This document shows, piece by piece, positions 48,501 through 60,500 of a stretch of DNA of 64,000 nt. The DNA is taken from positions 62,001 through 126,000 of the forward strand of contig JBBELK010000215.1 in the NCBI GenBank assembly GCA_037783545.1. Reading direction: 5' to 3'. How positions within the stretch are numbered: position 1 is the first letter of the stretch; every line of letters starts with the position of its first letter. The notes below the pieces were generated by a model. It had not been told where the DNA came from, searched no databases, and saw only the letters and a program-made list of their open reading frames with translations. The position numbers and the translations under genes are program-made. Origin of the DNA: Henricia sp. BOLD:AAB3569 (taxonomy: Eukaryota; Echinodermata; Asteroidea; Spinulosida; Echinasteridae).

Positions 48501-51500
48501 TCAGGAAGCCTCAACCCAGTTTTTTCTAAACTTTGAAATTTCTCTGCCATTTCCCGGCGAAAGTCTGTCAATTTTGTATGACAAGTGCGCAATATAGAGA
48601 GTTTAGGGCATGCACAATTTGAAGTTCGTCGGAACATTTTTCGACCTCCAAATTTGCCGACGTTTGGACCACACTTTGACCAAATTGCCGAGCCAAACTG
48701 CGGTGCGTTAACGACAGTCCGAATGACTGAGCATGCGCACAACTCAGGAGTACGCCAAAGAGGTGTGTACAGACAGCCACGGTTTGCGTGAGAGCAGTCA
48801 GGAAGCATCAACCCAGTTTTTTCTAAACTTTGAAATTTCTCTGCCATTTCCCGGCGAAAGTCTGTCAATTTTTTATGACAAGTGCGCAATATAGAGAGTT
48901 TAGGGCATGCAAAATTTGAAGTTCGTCGGAACATTTTTCGACCTCCAAATTTGCCGACGTTTGGACCACACTTTGACCAAATTGCCGAGCCAAACTGCGG
49001 TGCGTTAACGACAGTCCGAATGACTGAGCATGCGCACAACTCAGGAGTACCCCAAAGAGGTGTGTACAGACAGCCACGGTTTGCGTGAGAGCAGTCAGGA
49101 AGCCTCAACCCAGTTTTTTCTAAACTTTGAAATTTCTCTGCCATTTCCCGGCGAAAGTCTGTCAATTTTTTATGACAAGTGCGCAATATAGAGAGTTTAG
49201 GGCATGCAAAATTTGAAGTTCGTCGGAACATTTTTCGACCTCCAAATTTGCCGACGTTTGGACCACACTTTGACCAAATTGCCGAGCCAAACTGCGGTGC
49301 GTTAACGACAGTCCGAATGACTGAGCATGCGCACAACTCAGGAGTACCCCAAAGAGGTGTGTACAGACAGCCACGGTTTGCGTGAGAGCAGTCAGGAAGC
49401 CTCAACCCAGTTTTTTCTAAACTTTGAAATTTATCTGCCTTTTCCCGGCGAAAGTCTGTCAATTTGTTATGACAAGTGCGCAATATAGAGAGTTTAGGGC
49501 ATGCAAAATTTGAAGTTCGTCGGAAAATTTTTCGACCTCCAAATTTGCCGACGTTTGGACCACACTTTGACCAAATTGCCGAGCCAAACTGCGGTGCGTT
49601 AACGACAGTCCGAATGACTGAGCATGCGCACAACTCAGGAGTACCCCAAAGAGGTGTGTACAGACAGCCACGGTTTGCGTGAGAGCAGTCAGGAAGCCTC
49701 AACCCAGTTTTTTCTAAACTTTGAAATTTCTCTGCCATTTCCCGGCGAAAGTCTGTCAATTTTTTATGACAAGTGCGCAATATAGAGAGTTTAGGGCATG
49801 CAAAATTTGAAGTTCGTCGGAACATTTTTCGACCTCCAAATTTGCCGACGTTTGGACCACACTTTGACCAATTTGCCGAGCCAAACTGCGGTGCGTTAAC
49901 GACAGTCCGAATGACTGAGCATGCGCACAACTCAGGAGTACCCTAAAGTGGTGTGTACAGACAGCCACGGTTTGCGTGAGAGCAGTCAGGAAGCCTCAAC
50001 CCAGTTTTTTCTAAACTTTGAAATTTCTCTGCCATTTCCCGGCGAAAGTCTGTCAATTTTTTATGACAAGTGCGCAATATAGAGAGTTTAGGGCATGCAC
50101 AATTTGAAGTTCGTCGGAACATTTTTCGACCTCCAAATTTTCCGACGTTTGGACCACACTTTGACCAAATTGCCGAGCCAAACTGCGGTGCGTTAACGAC
50201 AGTCCGAATGACTGAGCATGCGCACAACTCAGGAGTACGCCAAAGAGGTGTGTACAGACAGCCACGGTTTGCGTGAGAGCAGTCAGGAAGCCTCAACCCA
50301 GTTTTTTCTAAACTTTGAAATTTCTCTGCCATTTCCCGGCGAAAGTCTGTCAATTTTTTATGACAAGTGCGCAATATAGAGAGTTTAGGGCATGCACAAT
50401 TTGAAGTTCGTCGGAACATTTTTCGACCTCCAAATTTTCCGACGTTTGGACCACACTTTGACCAAATTGCCGAGCCAAACTGCGGTGCGTTAACGACAGT
50501 CCGAATGACTGAGCATGCGCACAACTCAGGAGTACGCCAAAGAGGTGTGTACAGACAGCCACGGTTTGCGTGAGAGCAGTCAGGAAGCCTCAACCCAGTT
50601 TTTTCTAAACTTTGAAATTTCTCTGCCATTTCCCGGCGAAAGTCTGTCAATTTTGTATGACAAGTGCGCAATATAGAGAGTTTAGGGCATGCAAAATTTG
50701 AAGTTCGTTGGAACATTTTTCGACCTCCAAATTTGCCGACGTTTGGACCACACTTTGACCAAATTGCCCAGCCAAACTGCGGTGCGTTAACGACAGTCCG
50801 AATGACTGAGCATGCGCACAACTCAGGAGTACCCTAAAGAGGTGTGTACAGACAGCCACGGTTTGCGTGAGAGCAGTCAGGAAGCCTCAACCCAGTTTTT
50901 TCTAAACTTTGAAATTCTCTGCCATTTCCCGGCGAAAGTCTGTCAATTTTGTATGACAAGTGCGCAATATAGAGAGTTTAGGGCATGCACAATTTGAAGT
51001 TCGTCGGAACATTTTTCGACCTCCAAATTTGCCGACGTTTGGACCACACTTTGACCAAATTGCCGAGCCAAACTGCGGTGCGTTAACGACAGTCCGAATG
51101 ACTGAGCATGCGCACAACTCAGGAGTACGCCAAAGAGGTGTGTACAGACAGCCACGGTTTGCGTGAGAGCAGTCAGGAAGCATCAACCCAGTTTTTTCTA
51201 AACTTTGAAATTTCTCTGCCATTTCCCGGCGAAAGTCTGTCAATTTTTTATGACAAGTGCGCAATATAGAGAGTTTAGGGCATGCAAAATTTGAAGTTCG
51301 TCGGAACATTTTTCGACCTCCAAATTTGCCGACGTTTGGACCACACTTTGACCAAATTGCCGAGCCAAACTGCGGTGCGTTAACGACAGTCCGAATGACT
51401 GAGCATGCGCACAACTCAGGAGTACCCCAAAGAGGTGTGTACAGACAGCCACGGTTTGCGTGAGAGCAGTCAGGAAGCCTCAACCCAGTTTTTTCTAAAC

Positions 51501-54500
51501 TTTGAAATTTCTCTGCCATTTCCCGGCGAAAGTCTGTCAATTTTTTATGACAAGTGCGCAATATAGAGAGTTTAGGGCATGCAAAATTTGAAGTTCGTCG
51601 GAACATTTTTCGACCTCCAAATTTGCCGACGTTTGGACCACACTTTGACCAAATTGCCGAGCCAAACTGCGGTGCGTTAACGACAGTCCGAATGACTGAG
51701 CATGCGCACAACTCAGGAGTACCCCAAAGAGGTGTGTACAGACAGCCACGGTTTGCGTGAGAGCAGTCAGGAAGCCTCAACCCAGTTTTTTCTAAACTTT
51801 GAAATTTCTCTGCCTTTTCCCGGCGAAAGTCTGTCAATTTGTTATGACAAGTGCGCAATATAGAGAGTTTAGGGCATGCAAAATTTGAAGTTCGTCGGAA
51901 AATTTTTCGACCTCCAAATTTGCCGACGTTTGGACCACACTTTGACCAAATTGCCGAGCCAAACTGCGGTGCGTTAACGACAGTCCGAATGACTGAGCAT
52001 GCGCACAACTCAGGAGTACCCCAAAGAGGTGTGTACAGACAGCCACGGTTTGCGTGAGAGCAGTCAGGAAGCCTCAACCCAGTTTTTTCTAAACTTTGAA
52101 ATTTCTCTGCCATTTCCCGGCGAAAGTCTGTCAATTTTTTATGACAAGTGCGCAATATAGAGAGTTTAGGGCATGCAAAATTTGAAGTTCGTCGGAACAT
52201 TTTTCGACCTCCAAATTTGCCGACGTTTGGACCACACTTTGACCAATTTGCCGAGCCAAACTGCGGTGCGTTAACGACAGTCCGAATGACTGAGCATGCG
52301 CACAACTCAGGAGTACCCTAAAGTGGTGTGTACAGACAGCCACGGTTTGCGTGAGAGCAGTCAGGAAGCCTCAACCCAGTTTTTTCTAAACTTTGAAATT
52401 TCTCTGCCATTTCCCGGCGAAAGTCTGTCAATTTTTTATGACAAGTGCGCAATATAGAGAGTTTAGGGCATGCACAATTTGAAGTTCGTCGGAACATTTT
52501 TCGACCTCCAAATTTTCCGACGTTTGGACCACACTTTGACCAAATTGCCGAGCCAAACTGCGGTGCGTTAACGACAGTCCGAATGACTGAGCATGCGCAC
52601 AACTCAGGAGTACGCCAAAGAGGTGTGTACAGACAGCCACGGTTTGCGTGAGAGCAGTCAGGAAGCCTCAACCCAGTTTTTTCTAAACTTTGAAATTTCT
52701 CTGCCATTTCCCGGCGAAAGTCTGTCAATTTTGTATGACAAGTGCGCAATATAGAGAGTTTAGGGCATGCAAAATTTGAAGTTCGTTGGAACATTTTTCG
52801 ACCTCCAAATTTGCCGACGTTTGGACCACACTTTGACCAAATTGCCGAGCCAAACTGCGGTGCGTTAACGACAGTCCGAATGACTGAGCATGCGCACAAC
52901 TCAGGAGTACCCCAAAGAGGTGTGTACAGACAGCCACGGTTTGCGTGAGAGCAGTCAGGAAGCCTCAACCCAGTTTTTTCTAAACTTTGAAATTTCTCTG
53001 CCATTTCCCGGCGAAAGTCTGTCAATTTTTTATGACAAGTGCGCAATATAGAGAGTTTAGGGCATGCAAAATTTGAAGTTCGTCGGAACATTTTTCGACC
53101 TCCAAATTTGCCGACGTTTGGACCACACTTTGACCAAATTGCCGAGCCAAACTGCGGTGCGTTAACGACAGTCCGAATGACTGAGCATGCGCACAACTCA
53201 GGAGTACCCCAAAGAGGTGTGTACAGACAGCCACGGTTTGCGTGAGAGCAGTCAGGAAGCCTCAACCCAGTTTTTTCTAAACTTTGAAATTTCTCTGCCT
53301 TTTCCCGGCGAAAGTCTGTCAATTTGTTATGACAAGTGCGCAATATAGAGAGTTTAGGGCATGCAAAATTTGAAGTTCGTCGGAAAATTTTTCGACCTCC
53401 AAATTTGCCGACGTTTGGACCACACTTTGACCAAATTGCCGAGCCAAACTGCGGTGCGTTAACGACAGTCCGAATGACTGAGCATGCGCACAACTCAGGA
53501 GTACCCCAAAGAGGTGTGTACAGACAGCCACGGTTTGCGTGAGAGCAGTCAGGAAGCCTCAACCCAGTTTTTTCTAAACTTTGAAATTTCTCTGCCATTT
53601 CCCGGCGAAAGTCTGTCAATTTTTTATGACAAGTGCGCAATATAGAGAGTTTAGGGCATGCAAAATTTGAAGTTCGTCGGAACATTTTTCGACCTCCAAA
53701 TTTGCCGACGTTTGGACCACACTTTGACCAATTTGCCGAGCCAAACTGCGGTGCGTTAACGACAGTCCGAATGACTGAGCATGCGCACAACTCAGGAGTA
53801 CCCTAAAGTGGTGTGTACAGACAGCCACGGTTTGCGTGAGAGCAGTCAGGAAGCCTCAACCCAGTTTTTTCTAAACTTTGAAATTTCTCTGCCATTTCCC
53901 GGCGAAAGTCTGTCAATTTTTTATGACAAGTGCGCAATATAGAGAGTTTAGGGCATGCACAATTTGAAGTTCGTCGGAACATTTTTCGACCTCCAAATTT
54001 TCCGACGTTTGGACCACACTTTGACCAAATTGCCGAGCCAAACTGCGGTGCGTTAACGACAGTCCGAATGACTGAGCATGCGCACAACTCAGGAGTACGC
54101 CAAAGAGGTGTGTACAGACAGCCACGGTTTGCGTGAGAGCAGTCAGGAAGCCTCAACCCAGTTTTTTCTAAACTTTGAAATTTCTCTGCCATTTCCCGGC
54201 GAAAGTCTGTCAATTTTGTATGACAAGTGCGCAATATAGAGAGTTTAGGGCATGCAAAATTTGAAGTTCGTTGGAACATTTTTCGACCTCCAAATTTGCC
54301 GACGTTTGGACCACACTTTGACCAAATTGCCCAGCCAAACTGCGGTGCGTTAACGACAGTCCGAATGACTGAGCATGCGCTCAACTCAGGAGTACCCTAA
54401 AGAGGTGTGTACAGACAGCCACGGTTTGCGTGAGAGCAGTTAGGAAGCCTCAACCCAGTTTTTTCTAAACTTTGAAATTTCTCTGCCATTTCCCGGCGAA

Positions 54501-54506
54501 AGTCTG
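45598..54506. repeat. 7-monomer higher-order repeat (2079 bp) with 5- and 8-monomer variants
   Basis: The full block is gcacaatttg with aattttccg and tacgcc; gttcgttgg with ttgcccagcc and gtaccctaaag; gcacaatttg with gaagcatc; two consensus-like monomers; gccttttcc with tttgttatg and ggaaaattt; accaatttgcc with ccctaaagtgg. Full copies start at 47974 and 50350 (an extra first monomer sits at 50053). Shorter 5-monomer versions start at 46489 and 52428. The gttgg marker lies at 46846, 48331, 50707, 52785 and 54270, spacings of 5, 8, 7 and 5 monomers. The 52725 monomer is a chimera of two others, the footprint of the two-monomer loss. Confidence 0.88.
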
Positions 54507-57500
54507 TCAATTTTTTATGACAAGTGCGCAATATAGAGAGTTTAGGGCATGCACAATTTGAAGTTCGTCGTAACATTTTTCGACCTCCAAATTTGCCGAC
54601 GTTTGGACCACACTTTGACAAAATTGCCGAGCCAAACTGCGGTGCGTTAACGACAGTCCGAATGACTGAGCATGCGCATAACTCAGGAGTACGCCAAAGA
54701 GGTGTGTACAGACAGCCACGGTTTGCGTGAGAGCAGTCAGGAAGCATCAACCCAGTTTTTTCTAAACTTTGAAATTTCTCTGCCATTTCCCGGCGAAAGT
54801 CTGTCAATTTTTTATGACAAGTGCGCAATATAGAGAGTTTAGGGCATGCAAAATTTGAAGTTCGTCGGAACATTTTTCGACCTCCAAATTTGCCGACGTT
54901 TGGACCACACTTTGACCAAATTGCCGAGCCAAACTGCGGTGCGTTAACGACAGTCCGAATGACTGAGCATGCGCACAACTCAGGAGTACCCCAAAGAGGT
55001 GTGTACAGACAGCCACGGTTTGCGTGAGAGCAGTCAGGAAGCCTCAACCCAGTTTTTTCTAAACTTTGAAATTTCTCTGCCATTTCCCGGCGAAAGTCTG
55101 TCAATTTTGTATGACAAGTGCGCAATATAGAGAGTTTAGGGCATGCAAAATTTGAAGTTCGTCGGAACATTTTTCGACCTCCAAATTTGCCGACGTTTGG
55201 ACCACACTTTGACCAAATTGCCGAGCCAAACTGCGGTGCGTTAACGACAGTCCGAATGACTGAGCATGCGCACAACTCAGGAGTACCCCAAAGAGGTGTG
55301 TACAGACAGCCACGGTTTGCGTGAGAGCAGTCAGGAAGCCTCAACCCAGTTTTTTCTAAACTTTGAAATTTCTCTTCCATTTCCCGGCGAAAGTCTGTCA
55401 ATTTTTTATGACAAGTGCGCAATATAGAGAGTTTAGGGCATGCAAAATTTGAAGTTCGTCGGAACATTTTTCTACCTCCAAATTTGCCGACGTTTGGACC
55501 ACACTTTGACCAAATTGCCCAGCCAAACTGCGGTGCGTTAACGACAGTCCGAATGACTGAGCATGCGCACAACTCAGGAGTACCCCAAAGAGGTGTGTAC
55601 AGACAGCCACGGTTTGCGTGAGAGCAGTCAGGAAGCCTCAACCCAGTTTTTTCTAAACTTTGAAATTTCTCTGCCATTTCCCGGCGAAAGTCTGTCAATT
55701 TTTTATGACAAGTGCGCAATATAGAGAGTTTAGGGCATGCAAAATTTGAAGTTCGTCGGAACATTTTTCGACCTCCAAATTTGCCGACGTTTGGACCACA
55801 CTTTGACCAAATTGCCGAGCCAAACTGCGGTGCGTTAACGACAGTCCGAATGACTGAGCATGCGCACAACTCAGGAGTACCCCAAAGAGGTGTGTACAGA
55901 CAGCCACGGTTTGCGTGAGAGCAGTCAGGAAGCCTCAACCCAGTTTTTTCTAAACTTTGAAATTTCTCTTCCATTTCCCGGCGAAAGTCTGTCAATTTTT
56001 TATGACAAGTGCGCAATATAGAGAGTTTAGGGCATGCAAAATTTGAAGTTCGTCGGAACATTTTTCGACCTCCAAATTTGCCGACGTTTGGACCACACTT
56101 TGACCAAATTGCCGAGCCAAACTGCGGTGCGTTAACGACAGTCCGAATGACTGAGCATGCGCACAACTCAGGAGTACCCCAAAGAGGTGTGTACAGACAG
56201 CCACGGTTTGCGTGAGAGCAGTCAGGAAGCCTCAACCCAGTTTTTTCTAAACTTTGAAATTTCTCTGCCATTTCCCGGCGAAAGTCTGTCAATTTTTTAT
56301 GACAAGTGCGCAATATAGAGAGTTTAGGGCATGCAAAATTTGAAGTTCGTCGGAACATTTTTCGACCTCCAAATTTGCCGACGTTTGGACCACACTTTGA
56401 CCAAATTGCCGAGCCAAACTGCGGTGCGTTAACGACAGTCCGAATGACTGAGCATGCGCACAACTCAGGAGTACCCCAAAGAGGTGTGTACAGACAGCCA
56501 CGGTTTGCGTGAGAGCAGTCAGGAAGCCTCAACCCAGATTTTTCTAAACTTTGAAATTTCTCTGCCATTTCCCGGCGAAAGTCTGTCAATTTTTTATGAC
56601 AAGTGCGCAATATAGAGAGTTTAGGGCATGCAAAATTTGAAGTTCGTCGGAACATTTTTCGACCTCCAAATTTGCCGACGTTTGGACCACACTTTGACCA
56701 AATTGCCGAGCCAAACTGCGGTGCGTTAACGACAGTCCGAATGACTGAGCATGCGCACAACTCAGGAGTACCCCAAAGAGGTGTGTACAGACAGCCACGG
56801 TTTGCGTGAGAGCAGTCAGGAAGCCTCAACCCAGTTTTTTCTAAACTTTGAAATTTCTCTGCCATTTCCCGGCGAAAGTCTGTCAATTTGTTATGACAAG
56901 TGCGCAATATAGAGAGTTTAGGGCATGCAAAATTTGAAGTTCGTCGGAACATTTTTCGACCTCCAAATTTGCCGACGTTTGGACCACACTTTGACCAAAT
57001 TGCCGAGCCAAACTGCGGTGCGTTAACGACAGTCCGAATGACTGAGCATGCGCACAACTCAGGAGTACCCCAAAGAGGTGTGTACAGACAGCCACGGTTT
57101 GCGTGAGAGCAGTCAGGAAGCCTCAACCCAGTTTTTTCTAAACTTTGAAATTTCTCTGCCATTTCCCGGCGAAAGTCTGTCAATTTTTTATGACAAGTGC
57201 GCAATATAGAGAGTTTAGGGCATGCAAAATTTGAAGTTCGTCGGAACATTTTTCGACCTCCAAATTTGCCGACGTTTGGACCACACTTTGACCAAATTGC
57301 CGAGCCAAACTGCGGTGCGTTAACGACAGTCCGAATGACTGAGCATGCGCACAACTCAGGAGTACCCCAAAGAGGTGTGTACAGACAGCCACGGTTTGCG
57401 TGAGAGCAGTCAGGAAGCCTCAACCCAGTTTTTTCTAAACTTTGAAATTTCTCTGCCATTTCCCGGCGAAAGTCTGTCAATTTTGTATGACAAGTGCGCA

Positions 57501-60500
57501 ATATAGAGAGTTTAGGGCATGCAAAATTTGAAGTTCGTCTGAACATTTTTCGACCTCCAAATTTGCCGACGTTTGGACCACACTTTGACCAAATTGCCGA
57601 GCCAAACTGCGGTGCGTTAACGACAGTCCGAATGACTGAGCATGCGCACAACTCAGGAGTACCCCAAAGAGGTGTGTACAGACAGCCACGGTTTGCGTGA
57701 GAGCAGTCAGGAAGCCTCAACCCAGTTTTTTCTAAACTTTGAAATTTCTCTTCCATTTCCCGGCGAAAGTCTGTCAATTTTTTATGACAAGTGCGCAATA
57801 TAGAGAGTTTAGGGCATGCAAAATTTGAAGTTCGTCGGAACATTTTTCGACCTCCAAATTTGCCGACGTTTGGACCACACTTTGACCAAATTGCCCAGCC
57901 AAACTGCGGTGCGTTAACGACAGTCCGAATGACTGAGCATGCGCACAACTCAGGAGTACCCCAAAGAGGTGTGTACAGACAGCCACGGTTTGCGTGAGAG
58001 CAGTCAGGAAGCCTCAACCCAGTTTTTTCTAAACTTTGAAATTTCTCTGCCATTTCCCGGCGAAAGTCTGTCAATTTTTTATGACAAGTGCGCAATATAG
58101 AGAGTTTAGGGCATGCACAATTTGAAGTTCGTCGGAACATTTTTCGACCTCCAAATTTTCCGACGTTTGGACCACACTTTGACCAAATTGCCGAGCCAAA
58201 CTGCGGTGCGTTAACGACAGTCCGAATGACTGAGCATGCGCACAACTCAGGAGTACGCCAAAGAGGTGTGTACAGACAGCCACGGTTTGCGTGAGAGCAG
58301 TCAGGAAGCCTCAACCCAGTTTTTTCTAAACTTTGAAATTTCTCTGCCATTTCCCGGCGAAAGTCTGTCAATTTTGTATGACAAGTGCGCAATATAGAGA
58401 GTTTAGGGCATGCAAAATTTGAAGTTCGTTGGAACATTTTTCGACCTCCAAATTTGCCGACGTTTGGACCACACTTTGACCAAATTGCCCAGCCAAACTG
58501 CGGTGCGTTAACGACAGTCCGAATGACTGAGCATGCGCACAACTCAGGAGTACCCTAAAGAGGTGTGTACAGACAGCCACGGTTTGCGTGAGAGCAGTCA
58601 GGAAGCCTCAACCCAGTTTTTTCTAAACTTTGAAATTTCTCTGCCATTTCCCGGCGAAAGTCTGTCAATTTTTTATGACAAGTGCGCAATATAGAGAGTT
58701 TAGGGCATGCACAATTTGAAGTTCGTCGGAACATTTTTCGACCTCCAAATTTGCCGACGTTTGGACCACACTTTGACCAAATTGCCGAGCCAAACTGCGG
58801 TGCGTTAACGACAGTCCGAATGACTGAGCATGCGCACAACTCAGGAGTACGCCAAAGAGGTGTGTACAGACAGCCACGGTTTGCGTGAGAGCAGTCAGGA
58901 AGCATCAACCCAGTTTTTTCTAAACTTTGAAATTTCTCTGCCATTTCCCGGCGAAAGTCTGTCAATTTTTTATGACAAGTGCGCAATATAGAGAGTTTAG
59001 GGCATGCAAAATTTGAAGTTCGTCGGAACATTTTTCGACCTCCAAATTTGCCGACGTTTGGACCACACTTTGACCAAATTGCCGAGCCAAACTGCGGTGC
59101 GTTAACGACAGTCCGAATGACTGAGCATGCGCACAACTCAGGAGTACCCCAAAGAGGTGTGTACAGACAGCCACGGTTTGCGTGAGAGCAGTCAGGAAGC
59201 CTCAACCCAGTTTTTTCTAAACTTTGAAATTTCTCTGCCATTTCCCGGCGAAAGTCTGTCAATTTTGTATGACAAGTGCGCAATATAGAGAGTTTAGGGC
59301 ATGCAAAATTTGAAGTTCGTCGGAACATTTTTCGACCTCCAAATTTGCCGACGTTTGGACCACACTTTGACCAAATTGCCGAGCCAAACTGCGGTGCGTT
59401 AACGACAGTCCGAATGACTGAGCATGCGCACAACTCAGGAGTACCCCAAAGAGGTGTGTACAGACAGCCACGGTTTGCGTGAGAGCAGTCAGGAAGCCTC
59501 AACCCAGTTTTTTCTAAACTTTGAAATTTCTCTGCCTTTTCCCGGCGAAAGTCTGTCAATTTGTTATGACAAGTGCGCAATATAGAGAGTTTAGGGCATG
59601 CAAAATTTGAAGTTCGTCGGAAAATTTTTCGACCTCCAAATTTTCCGACGTTTGGACGACACTTTGACCAAATTGCCGAGCCAAACTGCGGTGCGTTAAC
59701 GACAGTCCGAATGACTGAGCATGCGCACAACTCAGGAGTACGCCAAAGAGGTGTGTACAGACAGCCACGGTTTGCGTGAGAGCAGTCAGGAAGCCTCAAC
59801 CCAGTTTTTTCTAAACTTTGAAATTTCTCTGCCATTTCCCGGCGAAAGTCTGTCAATTTTGTATGACAAGTGCGCAATATAGAGAGTTTAGGGCATGCAA
59901 AATTTGAAGTTCGTTGGAACATTTTTCGACCTCCAAATTTGCCGACGTTTGGACCACACTTTGACCAAATTGCCCAGCCAAACTGCGGTGCGTTAACGAC
60001 AGTCCGAATGACTGAGCATGCGCACAACTCAGGAGTACCCTAAAGAGGTGTGTACAGACAGCCACGGTTTGCGTGAGAGCAGTCAGGAAGCCTCAACCCA
60101 GTTTTTTCTAAACTTTGAAATTTCTCTGCCATTTCCCGGCGAAAGTCTGTCAATTTTTTATGACAAGTGCGCAATATAGAGAGTTTAGGGCATGCACAAT
60201 TTGAAGTTCGTCGGAACATTTTTCGACCTCCAAATTTGCCGACGTTTGGACCACACTTTGACCAAATTGCCGAGCCAAACTGCGGTGCGTTAACGACAGT
60301 CCGAATGACTGAGCATGCGCACAACTCAGGAGTACGCCAAAGAGGTGTGTACAGACAGCCACGGTTTGCGTGAGAGCAGTCAGGAAGCATCAACCCAGTT
60401 TTTTCTAAACTTTGAAATTTCTCTGCCATTTCCCGGCGAAAGTCTGTCAATTTTTTATGACAAGTGCGCAATATAGAGAGTTTAGGGCATGCAAAATTTG

